Below the pieces are notes generated by a model, which saw nothing but the letters and a program-made list of their open reading frames with translations, searched no databases and was not told where the DNA came from. Both the position numbers and the translations under genes were made by a program. A stretch of 64,000 nt of DNA from Burkholderia pyrrocinia (GTDB lineage: Bacteria > Pseudomonadota > Gammaproteobacteria > Burkholderiales > Burkholderiaceae): positions 2,480,001-2,544,000 of the forward strand of contig NZ_CP024903.1 of NCBI RefSeq assembly GCF_003330765.1, given 5' to 3'. Below are positions 13,650 to 22,043 of this stretch, piece by piece; the first letter of the stretch is position 1; the number at the start of each line of letters is the position of its first letter.

Positions 13650-16600
13650 TTACGCTCCGACGGGCGCCCGCCGGACGGCGAGCTGCTGCAGATCCTCGAC
13701 GATCTGCTTCTGCGACATCATGCTCAGGTCGATCACCTCGCGCGCCTGCGCGACGTAGTACTCGAGCTGCTCGTCGCTGCGCGCGAGCGATTTCTCGAGC
13801 GCGGCCTCGATGCGCTGCAGATGGGTCAGCAGCTTGTCGTTCGATTCGCCGAACACCTGCACGGCCGTCCCGAACGCATCGCCGAGGCTCGCGACCTCGA
13901 CGGCGCCCGCCGTGACCTGTGCGGCCACCGAGTCGAGCTTGCGCGTTTCGGCATCGACGGTGTCGTTGAAGCGCGCGCCGACGCGGTCGAGCAGATCGGC
14001 CGACGTGCTGACGAGCGCGTCGATCGCGGTGCGCTGTTCGGTCGACGCGTGATTGACCGCGCCGAGCAGCGTTTCAAGCGTGGCGAGCAGGCGGCTGCGT
14101 TCCTCGAGCGTCGCGGTATCGCGCACCATGCTGTCGGACAGGCGCTGGCGCAGCTCGGCGACGACGTCGGCCGCGGCCTTCGGCGCCTCCGACGCGGCCT
14201 GCACGAGCCGCGCGATCTCGTTGATCGTGTCGCTCGCGTGAACCTGCGCCTGTGCGGTGATGTCGTTCGCGGTGCGGGCCAGCGTGTCGCAGATGTCCTG
14301 CTGGCGCGTCGCGGCGTGCGCGCTCGTCTGCGCCCATTCGTCGCGCAGCGCGGCCGCCATCGCGGCGAGCGAATCGTTCCATGCGGACAGGCGTTCTTCG
14401 TCGCGTGCGGCGAGTTGTGCTTGCAGGCCCGTGTGCGAATCTCGAATTGTCGACAGCAGATCGTTCGAGCGTTGTTCGAAGGTCGAAGCCTGCGTGGTGA
14501 GATCGCGCGTCGTTTGTGCGAGTGCGTCGCAGATTTCCTGCTGACGGCCCGCGCTATGCACGCCCGCGCGTTGCCATTCGTCGCCGAGCTTCACGGTCAT
14601 CGCAGTCAGTGAATCGTTCCAGGTCGACAGACGTTCTTCGTCGCGTGCGGCCAGTTGCGTTTGCAAGCCCGTATGCGAATCGCGGATCGTCGACAGCAGA
14701 TCGTTCGAGCGTTGTTCGAAGGTCGAAGCCTGCGTGGCGAGGTCGCGCGTCGTTTGTGCAAGCGCGTCGCAGATTTCCTGCTGACGGCCCGCGCTGTGCA
14801 CGCCTGCGCGTTGCCATTCGTCGCCGAGCTTCACGGCCATCGCGGCCAACGAATCGTTCCAAGTCGACAGGCGTTCTTCGTCGCGGGCGGCAAGCTGCGT
14901 CTGCAAGCCCGTATGCGAATCGCGGATCGTCGACAGCAAATCGTTCGAGCGCTGTTCGAAAGTCGAAGCCTGCGTGATGAGGTCGCGCGTCGTTTGTGCA
15001 AGCGCGTCGCAGATTTCCTGCTGACGGCCCGCGCTGTGTACGCCTGCGCGTTGCCATTCGTCGCCGAGCTTCACGGCCATGGCGGCCAACGAATCGTTCC
15101 AGGCCGACAGGCGTGCTTCGTCGCGGGCGGCAAGCTGCGTCTGCAAGCCCGTATGCGAATCGCGGATCGTCGACAGCAGATCGTTCGAACGTTGTTCGAA
15201 AGTCGAAGCCTGTGCCGTGAGATCGCGCGTCGTTTGTGCAAGCGCATCGCAGATTTCCTGCTGACGGCCCGCGCTGTGTACGCCTGCACGCTGCCACTCG
15301 TCGCCGAGCTTCGCGGCCATCGCGGCCAGCGAGTCGTTCCAGGCCGTGATGCGCTGTTCGTCGCGCGCGGCCAGTTCGGTCTGCAGCCCCGCGTGCGACT
15401 CGCGCATCGCGGCGAGCGTCGCGCCCGAATGCCGTTCGAACGTCGCGGCGGCTTCGCCCAGCGCGCGCGCATGCTGGCCGGCCAGCGTCTCGCCGACCTG
15501 CTCCTGGCGCGACAGCGCATCGCGCCAGGCGTCCGACAGGCGGCCTTCGGTCGATTCGAGGCGCGTCGCGACGCCGTCGAGCAGGTCCGTCGAACGCTGC
15601 GCGAACGTGTCGGTGAACTGGCCGAGCGTCGTCTGCAGTTGCTGCGCGACGGCGTCGCCCGCGCGGCGCTGTTCGTCGATCGCGCGGTTCCAGGCTGCCG
15701 TCACGTTGCCGGTGGTCTTCTCGAAGCCGTCCGTCAGCCCGTCGAGCTGACGCTGCACGGCGCCCGTCACGGTGTCGCGCAGCGCGGCCATCTCCTGCGT
15801 GAGCCCCGTCATCGTCGCCGCGACGACCGGCTGCAGCGCGGCACCGGCCACGCGCGCGCTCTCGACGGCGCTTTCCTTCAGCGCGTCGCCGACGTTCGAC
15901 GCAAGGCCCGCGTACGCGCGCTCGGTCCGGTCGAAAAACGCCTGCTGGCTTTCGAGCTGGCGATCGTGCAGCGCGACGCTGCGCGCCTCGAGCGTCGTCA
16001 TCATCGTCTGCAGCCGGTCGACCAGCGCCGGCATCACGTCGGCCTGGCGCTGCAGCAACCGGAACGATTCGTCGCGCTGGTGCGCGGACGAATGCACGCG
16101 CAACGTCGTCGCGATCTTCGCGTCGAGCTGCTGGGCCGCATCGATCCGCTCGCGGCGCACGAGCGCGGACAGCAGCCCGAGCATCGCGGACGTCGCGACA
16201 CCGGCAATCGACGTGCCGAACGCGAACCCGAGGCCCTTCACCGGCGCGATCAGCGATGCGCGGATCGCGTCGAGATCGGTCGCGCTTTCGAGCGCGGCGC
16301 CCGTGCCCTTCAGCGTCACGACCATCCCGAGCAGCGTGCCGAGCATGCCGAGCAGCACCAGCAGGCCGACGAGGTAAGGCGTGAGCGACGGGCCCGGCAG
16401 CGCGACGCGCGCGCCTTCGACACGCGCGCGCACGGCGCCACGCAGGCCCGGGTGCAGCGTGTCGAGCCACGTGTCGAGCTTCGCGGGCGGCTCGCTCAGG
16501 CCGGCGACCGCGCGCGACAGCGTGGCGGTCGCCTGCCGGTAGCGCAGCAGTTCCCATGCGCCGGCGACGTAGCACGCGCCGATCAGCAGCGTGACGGCCG

Positions 16601-16697
16601 ACGCCAGCGGGTTCGACGCGATATAGCCGACACCGATCCAGCACACTGCGAGCAGACCGGCGACGAAGACAACGAGATCAATGCGAATTCTGGACAT
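13650..16697 (-). CDS. DUF802 MotA/TolQ/ExbB-like membrane protein with giant helical tail
   Basis: A 1015-residue protein. Membrane helices lie at ~8-28, 31-52, 105-129 and 154-179. The last two carry the ion-channel family hallmarks LLGMLGTLLGMVVTLKG and KGLGFAFGTSIAGVATSAM. Residues ~185-1000 form a long, heptad-rich, mostly helical tail projecting into the cytoplasm. It contains four nearly identical 80-residue repeats (~430-770). The architecture (MotA-like base plus long tail, paired with a MotB-like protein) resembles ZorA/ZorB of Zorya, but no Zorya effector genes are present. Ion-driven force transmission is the inferred role; the cargo is unknown. Confidence 0.8.
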   Translation of the reverse strand: MSRIRIDLVVFVAGLLAVCWIGVGYIASNPLASAVTLLIGACYVAGAWELLRYRQATATLSRAVAGLSEPPAKLDTWLDTLHPGLRGAVRARVEGARVALPGPSLTPYLVGLLVLLGMLGTLLGMVVTLKGTGAALESATDLDAIRASLIAPVKGLGFAFGTSIAGVATSAMLGLLSALVRRERIDAAQQLDAKIATTLRVHSSAHQRDESFRLLQRQADVMPALVDRLQTMMTTLEARSVALHDRQLESQQAFFDRTERAYAGLASNVGDALKESAVESARVAGAALQPVVAATMTGLTQEMAALRDTVTGAVQRQLDGLTDGFEKTTGNVTAAWNRAIDEQRRAGDAVAQQLQTTLGQFTDTFAQRSTDLLDGVATRLESTEGRLSDAWRDALSRQEQVGETLAGQHARALGEAAATFERHSGATLAAMRESHAGLQTELAARDEQRITAWNDSLAAMAAKLGDEWQRAGVHSAGRQQEICDALAQTTRDLTAQASTFEQRSNDLLSTIRDSHTGLQTQLAARDEARLSAWNDSLAAMAVKLGDEWQRAGVHSAGRQQEICDALAQTTRDLITQASTFEQRSNDLLSTIRDSHTGLQTQLAARDEERLSTWNDSLAAMAVKLGDEWQRAGVHSAGRQQEICDALAQTTRDLATQASTFEQRSNDLLSTIRDSHTGLQTQLAARDEERLSTWNDSLTAMTVKLGDEWQRAGVHSAGRQQEICDALAQTTRDLTTQASTFEQRSNDLLSTIRDSHTGLQAQLAARDEERLSAWNDSLAAMAAALRDEWAQTSAHAATRQQDICDTLARTANDITAQAQVHASDTINEIARLVQAASEAPKAAADVVAELRQRLSDSMVRDTATLEERSRLLATLETLLGAVNHASTEQRTAIDALVSTSADLLDRVGARFNDTVDAETRKLDSVAAQVTAGAVEVASLGDAFGTAVQVFGESNDKLLTHLQRIEAALEKSLARSDEQLEYYVAQAREVIDLSMMSQKQIVEDLQQLAVRRAPVGA
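14281..15360 (-). repeat. 240-bp in-frame tandem repeats within the DUF802 gene
   Basis: Four near-identical copies of a 240-bp unit recur at exact 240-base spacing (for example the segment at 14521, 14761, 15001 and 15241). A fifth, more diverged copy lies on the 14281 side. Each encodes 80 residues (ICDALAQTTRDL... to ...GVHSAGRQQE). The high nucleotide identity points to recent duplication or gene conversion. Confidence 0.95.
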
Positions 16698-16707
16698 AGC
16701 GTGTTGA

Positions 16708-17457
16708 TTAGCAGGTGCGAAGAGCCGCGAGCAGCCCGTCTACCGTTTGAAACCGGACTTCGAGTTCGGCGAGCAGGATGCTTTGCATTTCGTCGCGAAA
16801 CGTGTCGAGCCATGTGCCTGGCACGATCGCTGCGACGGCCGCGCCGTCATCAGCCGGATCGGCTGCGGCGGCGGATTCGGCATCGGCCAGCGCCTGCCGT
16901 TCCGCGTCGCGCAGCCGCCCGAAGCGCGTGCCGAGCAGCGCGGGCACGGCCGACAGCAGGCTGCGCTCGCGCGCGCCGAGCACGCGCTCCATGATCGCGT
17001 CGAGCGTCGCGAGCCGCGCCATTGCCGACGAGCGCGCGGCGAGCGCGACCCGCAGGCGGCCGCGCAACTGGCCGATCGCCGTTTCCATCTCCTGCTGCAG
17101 GGACAGATAACGCTGACGAAAGTCCGCGAAATCGGCCGTGTCGGCGGCCGGCGGCGGCATGTCGCCGGGCCGGCGCCGCGTCCGCGGCCGGTTGGTGGCC
17201 GTGATCGCCTGCGCGAGGTCGTGGCGCACGCGCGCGCAGTCGCGCTCCGCGTCGTGGCCGCGCACGCCGGCCGCGACGCCGGGCGGGCTCGCGCTCAGCG
17301 CAGACGACAGCGTGATCGCGTCGGTCCAGCCGAGCCACTGGCTCAGTCGGTCCGACAGCGTCTGCCGGGATTCCGCGACGTCGGCATCGGCCAGGCGCGC
17401 GAGCAGCCGGACGAGCGTCGGGCCGCTCAATGCCGGGCGCGGGGAAGCTTGCACCAT
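16708..17457 (-). CDS. DUF3348 family protein (motor-like operon, gene 1)
   Basis: A 249-residue soluble helical protein. The N-terminus (GPTLVRLLARLADADVAES, then RQTLSDRLSQWLGWTDAITL) matches the DUF3348 family known next to DUF802/OmpA/DUF2894 genes in Burkholderia and Xanthomonas. I start at the ATG of MVQASPRPAL; a TTG 15 bases further upstream is in frame. It is the first gene of the minus-strand operon, ending 10 bases before the channel gene. Role unknown, perhaps a cytoplasmic partner of the tail. Confidence 0.75.
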   Translation of the reverse strand: MVQASPRPALSGPTLVRLLARLADADVAESRQTLSDRLSQWLGWTDAITLSSALSASPPGVAAGVRGHDAERDCARVRHDLAQAITATNRPRTRRRPGDMPPPAADTADFADFRQRYLSLQQEMETAIGQLRGRLRVALAARSSAMARLATLDAIMERVLGARERSLLSAVPALLGTRFGRLRDAERQALADAESAAAADPADDGAAVAAIVPGTWLDTFRDEMQSILLAELEVRFQTVDGLLAALRTC

Positions 17458-17816
17458 GCTGCAACCCGTCAAAAAGGCAGCAGTTTACACGTCGCGGGGA
17501 GGTCGGCCGCCAGAATCGGGGAAGCGGCGCCGTCCGGCGCACCGTGCGACCCACGCGAACGCCCGCCGCGCAAGGCTCGGCGGGCGGCGATGGATCGTCA
17601 GGAAAGATCGTCGGCGGCGACCCGGCAAGCTGCCGGGATCGGGTCGCCAGACGCATCGCCCGGTGTGCATGAGGAAGAGAGCGCGTTTCCGGACGACTTG
17701 CGGATTCCGGAAGCGTGGCGTGATGAGCGCTCGCGCGGCGGTGTGGGCGGTTCGCTCCGGCGGCCAGCCACGGGAATGGCGAGCCGCCCTGCGATGCCGA
17801 TCGGGAATGGAAGCGG
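17458..17816. other. Intergenic region upstream of the motor-like operon
   Basis: About 360 bases without a convincing gene. It should carry the operon promoter; TAAACT near 17485 on the minus strand is a -10-like hexamer but lacks a matching -35. Two strong hairpins lie within it: CGCCCGCCG/CGGCGGGCG at 17560-17586, and GGCGACCC/GGGTCGCC at 17616-17648 with an inner CCCGGCA/TGCCGGG stem. Both are downstream of the lysE-like gene and may end its transcript. Confidence 0.5.
17560..17586 (-). terminator. Hairpin between lysE-like gene and DUF3348 gene
   Basis: Perfect 9-base arms CGCCCGCCG and CGGCGGGCG with a nine-base loop. There is no T-run on either side. It is placed to end or stabilise the transcript of the LysE-family gene. 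Confidence 0.4.
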
Positions 17817-18455
17817 TCAGATCCCCGCTTTCGGCGCGTTCAGGATCAGCCGCAGCCCGAGCAGCGTGATCGCGCCAGCCGCGATGCGGTCGACCCACTT
17901 CTTCGCGCGCAGGTAAAGCTCGCGCGGCCGGCGCGTGGAAAAGCACAGCGCGACGATCGTGTACCAGCCGAACTCGACGCCGAACACCAGCGGCGGCAGC
18001 GCGAGGTAGCACCACAGCGGCGGATGCTGCGGGAGCAGCGCCGCGAAGATGCTGCCGTACCAGATCGCCGTCTTCGGGTTGCTGAGCTGGGTCGTGAGGC
18101 CCGTCCAGAACGACTTGCGGGCGCTGCCGGCGGCCATCGCCTGCGGATCGTCCATCGCGATCGGCCGGTCGGCGCCGCGCCAGATCTTCGACGCCATGTA
18201 GATCAGGTACGCGCCGCCCGCCACCTTGAGGCCCACATACAGCCATTCGACGGCCTGCAGCAGCGTGTAGAGCCCGGCCAGCGCGACGCCGCCGAACACG
18301 ATGCCGCCCATGCCCATGCCGAGCGCGGTGGCGAGCCCGTCGCGGCGCGACAGCCCGATCGAATTGCGGGCAACCAGCACGAAGCTCGGGCCCGGAATCA
18401 TCGCGCCGAGCCACAGCGCGGCCAGGATGGCGAGTACGGCAGCCGATGCAGTCAT
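17817..18455 (-). CDS. LysE-family amino acid exporter
   Basis: A 212-residue inner-membrane protein with about six helices. The family signature MIPGPSFVLVARNSIGLSRR (~residues 19-38) precedes GLATALGMGMGG, and a second-half hallmark LSNPKTAIWYGSIFAALLP is present. RhtB/LysE members export amino acids or related metabolites by proton antiport; the substrate is unknown. No LysR-type partner is adjacent, unlike the classic lysE-lysG arrangement. Confidence 0.85.
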   Translation of the reverse strand: MTASAAVLAILAALWLGAMIPGPSFVLVARNSIGLSRRDGLATALGMGMGGIVFGGVALAGLYTLLQAVEWLYVGLKVAGGAYLIYMASKIWRGADRPIAMDDPQAMAAGSARKSFWTGLTTQLSNPKTAIWYGSIFAALLPQHPPLWCYLALPPLVFGVEFGWYTIVALCFSTRRPRELYLRAKKWVDRIAAGAITLLGLRLILNAPKAGI

Positions 18456-18607
18456 CGAAGTCTCCTTGGTCAGCGACGCCGAATCGCCGGCGCCGGCGGG
18501 TCGTTTCCGACGGTCGAGCCGCCGATTCTGGCACGCTTCGCGCGCGGCCGAAAGCGGCCGAGCGCTGCTATGCTGGCCGTCTCTCCCGTCAATCCGCGCC
18601 GCAACCC

Positions 18608-18769
18608 ATGATCGAGATCCGCGCCGCCTGCTATCCCGACGACGCCCGCGTCGTCGAAGCGATCTTCCGCGAGTACGTCGCGAGCCCCACCGTCAGCGTC
18701 GAATTCCAGGACTACGCGCCGGAGATCGCTGCGCTGCCCGGCACCGAGTTTCTCGGACGCGATCTGTAA
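18608..18769 (+). pseudogene. Truncated GNAT acetyltransferase remnant
   Basis: A 53-residue frame whose first ~45 residues (MIEIRAACYPDDARVVEAIF, then REYVASPTVSVEFQDYAPEIAALPG) look like the N-terminus of a GNAT acetyltransferase of ~160 residues. The frame then diverges (TEFLGRDL) and stops. The acetyl-CoA-binding region is missing, and the next gene begins 48 bases later, so the 3' part seems deleted. A short functional protein cannot be excluded. Confidence 0.6.
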
Positions 18770-18817
18770 CCGCGCGCGGCCGGCACGCCCTTCTTCCTTT
18801 CGACCGGACACCCTGCC

Positions 18818-19396
18818 ATGCGCGTTCTCCGCCTGTTCATCCTGCTGTTCCCGCTGCTCGCGGCGCTGCCCGCCGGCGCCCGCGCCGGCGACCTGCCGAA
18901 GTCGATCGCCGCGCAACTGCCGCCCGACTACCAGCCGCTGCTCGCGCAAGCCGGGCCGGACCTCGGCAACGGACGGCACAGTTTTCTCGTCGTCGTGCAT
19001 CGCGCGGTCGATACGCGCGAGCAGCCGTCGCCGCGCCCGCTGCTGATCTACGAGGAACAGCCCGATCACCTGTTCCGGCTCGCCGCGCGCAACGACCAGG
19101 TCGTCCTGCGCGCGAACGAAGGCGGCCAGTGCGATCCGTTCGATCCCGAAGACGCCGCCGACAACGGCCTCTCGGTGAAAGGCCGCTATTTCACCGTACA
19201 GAACCTCGTCGCGTGCGGGCAGCACTGGACCGACTACGTGACGTTCCGCTACGACCCGCGCACCCACAGCTGGGTCTTTTCGAACCAGATCGTCACCGAA
19301 TCGTTTCCGCTCGACGACAAGCCCGACCACGTCACCGTCACGCGCGCCGACGCGCACCAGCCGGTCGCGTTCGGTCAATGGAAACGCAGGGACTGA
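18818..19396 (+). CDS. Exported conserved hypothetical protein
   Basis: A 192-residue protein with a Sec signal peptide (MRVLRLFILLFPLLAALPAG, cleavage near ARA-GD at ~23). The mature part is polar with two Cys in CDPFDPE and VACGQHW. It contains the stretch GLSVKGRYFTVQNLVACGQH, seen in periplasmic proteins of unknown function in proteobacteria. No catalytic motif is visible. It stands alone with a short leader after the GNAT remnant. Confidence 0.65.
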   Translation: MRVLRLFILLFPLLAALPAGARAGDLPKSIAAQLPPDYQPLLAQAGPDLGNGRHSFLVVVHRAVDTREQPSPRPLLIYEEQPDHLFRLAARNDQVVLRANEGGQCDPFDPEDAADNGLSVKGRYFTVQNLVACGQHWTDYVTFRYDPRTHSWVFSNQIVTESFPLDDKPDHVTVTRADAHQPVAFGQWKRRD

Positions 19397-19625
19397 CGCG
19401 ACCGGCGACGCGCGCTGCGGCCGATTGCGGCGCGCGCCGGCGGCCTCCCGCACGCACCGACGCGCGGCCCGTCTCTCGCGCTTCCCGCCTCGCCGGCCCT
19501 TCCGGTGCTCGCGAGCGCACGCCAACAGGACTACCATGGGCGCTCGCCGTCGCGCGATCGTGCGCCGGCATCGCACGCGGCTCGCCCGCACGCCTTCTCA
19601 CGTTGCACCCGCGCAGGAGGACGTC

Positions 19626-21005
19626 ATGACGCAACACTTCGACGCGATCGTCATCGGCACCGGGCAGGCCGGGCCGCCACTCGCCGCGCGGCTGTCCGGC
19701 GCGGGAATGAAAGTCGCGATCATCGAACGCGGCCGCTTCGGCGGCACCTGCGTGAACACCGGCTGCATTCCGACCAAGACGCTGATCGCGAGCGCGTACG
19801 CCGCGCAGCTCGCGCGGCGCGCCGGCGAATACGGCGTGTCGGTCGGCGGCCCCGTCACCGTCGACATGAAAGCCGTGAAGGCGCGCAAGGACCAGATCTC
19901 CGGCCGCTCGAACCACGGCGTCGAGCAATGGGTGCGCGACCTCGCCAACACGACCGTGTTTCAGGGTCATGCCCGATTCGAGCGCGCTAACGCAGTGCGC
20001 GTGGGCGACGCACTGCTCGAAGCGGAGCGCATTTTCATCAACGTCGGCGGACGCGCGCAGGTGCCGCCGATGCCGGGCCTCGACGCGGTGCCGTACCTGA
20101 CCAACTCGACGATGATGGACGTCGACTTCCTGCCCGACCATCTCGTGATCGTCGGCGGCAGCTATGTCGGGCTCGAATTCGGCCAGATGTACCGCCGCTT
20201 CGGGTCGCAGGTCACGATCGTCGAGAAGGGTTCGCGCCTGATCCGCCGCGAGGACGACGACGTGTCGCAGGCCGTGCGCGAGATTCTCGAAAAAGAAGGC
20301 ATCGACGTGCAGCTCGATGCGAACTGCCTGAATGCGCGGCGCGACGGCAACGGCGTGGTGGTCGGCCTCGACTGCGCGGGCGGCCGCCGCGAGGTCGCGG
20401 GCTCGCACCTGTTGCTCGCGGTCGGGCGCGTGCCGAACACCGACGATCTCGGGCTCGACCGCGCGGGCGTCGAGACCGATGCGCGCGGCTATATCGACGT
20501 CGACGAGCAGTTGCGCACCAACGTGCCCGGCATCTGGGCGCTCGGCGACTGCAACGGGCGCGGCGCGTTCACGCACACCGCGTACAACGACTACGAGATC
20601 GTCGCGGCCAACCTGCTCGACGGCGATCCGCGCAAGGTGTCCGACCGCATCACGGCCTACGCGATGTATATCGATCCGCCGCTCGGCCGCGTCGGCATGA
20701 CGCTCGCGGAAGCGAAACAGACAGGCCGCCGGCTGCTCGTCGGCACGCGCCCGATGACGCGCGTCGGCCGCGCGGTCGAAAAAGGCGAGAGCCAGGGTTT
20801 CATGAAGGTGATCGTCGACGCGGACAGCCACGCGATCCTCGGCGCGTCGATCCTCGGCGTGACGGGCGACGAAGTCGTGCACGAAATGCTCGACGTGATG
20901 GCTGCGGGTGCGCCCTACACGACGATCAGCCGCGCGATGCACATCCACCCGACCGTGTCGGAGCTCGTGCCGACGCTGCTGCAGGATCTGCATCCGGTCG
21001 AATGA
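19626..21005 (+). CDS. FAD-dependent pyridine nucleotide-disulfide oxidoreductase (mercuric reductase-like)
   Basis: A 459-residue flavoprotein. It has FAD binding at GTGQAGPPLAARL (~11-23), the redox-active disulfide in GGTCVNTGCIPTKT (Cys ~42 and ~47), an NAD(P)-binding GGSYVGLEFGQ, GDCNGRG and a dimerisation-domain HIHPTVSELVP with the catalytic His. The first glycine-rich loop deviates from GGGxxG. There is no N-terminal heavy-metal domain and no C-terminal Cys pair, and no mer genes are nearby, so true mercuric reductase activity is unlikely. A strong GCAGGAGG ribosome site supports this start. Confidence 0.85.
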   Translation: MTQHFDAIVIGTGQAGPPLAARLSGAGMKVAIIERGRFGGTCVNTGCIPTKTLIASAYAAQLARRAGEYGVSVGGPVTVDMKAVKARKDQISGRSNHGVEQWVRDLANTTVFQGHARFERANAVRVGDALLEAERIFINVGGRAQVPPMPGLDAVPYLTNSTMMDVDFLPDHLVIVGGSYVGLEFGQMYRRFGSQVTIVEKGSRLIRREDDDVSQAVREILEKEGIDVQLDANCLNARRDGNGVVVGLDCAGGRREVAGSHLLLAVGRVPNTDDLGLDRAGVETDARGYIDVDEQLRTNVPGIWALGDCNGRGAFTHTAYNDYEIVAANLLDGDPRKVSDRITAYAMYIDPPLGRVGMTLAEAKQTGRRLLVGTRPMTRVGRAVEKGESQGFMKVIVDADSHAILGASILGVTGDEVVHEMLDVMAAGAPYTTISRAMHIHPTVSELVPTLLQDLHPVE

Positions 21006-21054
21006 CGCGCGGCGGGCGTGCCGGTTGAAAACGACGGCACGCCGCGCCTGATCG

Positions 21055-21948
21055 TCAGCTTTCGAAATACCGCGGCCGGTCGATATCGGCCAGCAGCCCC
21101 GGATGCGCCGGCGCCCAGTCGAGCGATGCACGCGTGCGCTCGCTCGTCGCCGGCGTGTCCATCCCCGCGAACATCGCGAACCAGCCGAAATGTTCGCCCG
21201 CCTCGGCGGCCGGTTTCGCGACGACCGGCACGTTCAGCCGGCGGCCGATCACCGCCGCGATCTCGCGGAACGGCACACCGGTATCGTCGACCGCGTGATA
21301 GCGCGCGCCGGCCGCGCCGCGTTCGACCGCGAGCCGGTACACGCGCGCCGCATCGAGCCGGTGCACGGCCGGCCAGCGGTTGCCGCCTTCGCCGACATAG
21401 GCCGATGCGCCCTTCTCCCTCGCAAACGCAATCAGGCGCGGCACGAAACCGTGATCGCCGTCGCCATGCACGGACGGCGGCAAGCGCACGACCGACGTGT
21501 GCACGCCGCGCGCTTCCAGCGCGACCGCGGTGGCTTCGGACGCACGCGGATAGATCGACGACACCGGCACGTGCGGATCGTCCTCCGTCGCCGCGCGGCC
21601 GGGCGCGACGAGCGCAAGGCCCGACGTGACGACCAGCGGCCGCGTCGAGCCCGCGAGCACTGCGCCGATCGTCTCGATCGCGCAGCGATCGAGTTCGCAG
21701 TTCTGCGCGAAGCGCGAGAAGTCGTGATTGAATCCCGTGTGGATCACCGCATCGGCGGCTTCGGCGCCGCGCGTCAGGCTGTCGTGATCCTCCAGCGATC
21801 CGCGATGGACGTCGGCGCCGGCCGCCGAAACCGACGCGGCGGCCGCGTCGGACCGCGCGAGACCGAGCACCGAATGCCCGGCGGCGACGAGTTCGGCAAC
21901 GACGGCGGAGCCGACGAAGCCCGATGCTCCAGTGACAAAGACACGCAT
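21055..21948 (-). CDS. NAD(P)-dependent epimerase/SDR (extended, atypical)
   Basis: A 297-residue Rossmann-fold protein with [12 protein letters not shown] at the N-terminus and an extended-SDR layout ([20 protein letters not shown], then [17 protein letters not shown]). The start is the ATG eight bases after GGAGG; a GTG nine bases upstream is too close to that site. It is divergent from an HTH regulator of the type that often controls neighbouring reductases. Substrate unknown. Confidence 0.8.
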   Translation of the reverse strand: MRVFVTGASGFVGSAVVAELVAAGHSVLGLARSDAAAASVSAAGADVHRGSLEDHDSLTRGAEAADAVIHTGFNHDFSRFAQNCELDRCAIETIGAVLAGSTRPLVVTSGLALVAPGRAATEDDPHVPVSSIYPRASEATAVALEARGVHTSVVRLPPSVHGDGDHGFVPRLIAFAREKGASAYVGEGGNRWPAVHRLDAARVYRLAVERGAAGARYHAVDDTGVPFREIAAVIGRRLNVPVVAKPAAEAGEHFGWFAMFAGMDTPATSERTRASLDWAPAHPGLLADIDRPRYFES

Positions 21949-22016
21949 GTTCAGCACCTCCGGATGGAATGGAGGCTTACTATCTGTCGACCGCCGCTCG
22001 CGGTGAAGTCGTGACG

Positions 22017-22030
22017 GTTTACCGGTAAAC
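22017..22030. promoter_or_regulatory. Palindromic operator candidate between SDR and HTH regulator
   Basis: GTTTACCGGTAAAC is a perfect 14-base palindrome, 13 bases before the regulator's start codon. It sits in the only AT-rich patch of the 95-base divergent gap. It is a natural binding site for the adjacent HTH protein, allowing control of both genes. Confidence 0.6.
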
Positions 22031-22043
22031 GAACTAACAGGCT

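Noticed and set aside
14281..15360. Regular 240-bp repeats considered as a CRISPR-like or satellite array
   Set aside because: They are in frame within a large coding sequence, lack spacers and encode conserved protein repeats.
12379..17457. Complete Zorya anti-phage system
   Set aside because: Only ZorA/ZorB-like architecture is present; no ZorC, helicase ZorD or nuclease ZorE gene is in the operon or its flanks.
19626..21005. Mercury resistance (merA)
   Set aside because: No heavy-metal-binding N-terminal domain, no C-terminal Cys pair, and no merR/T/P genes nearby.
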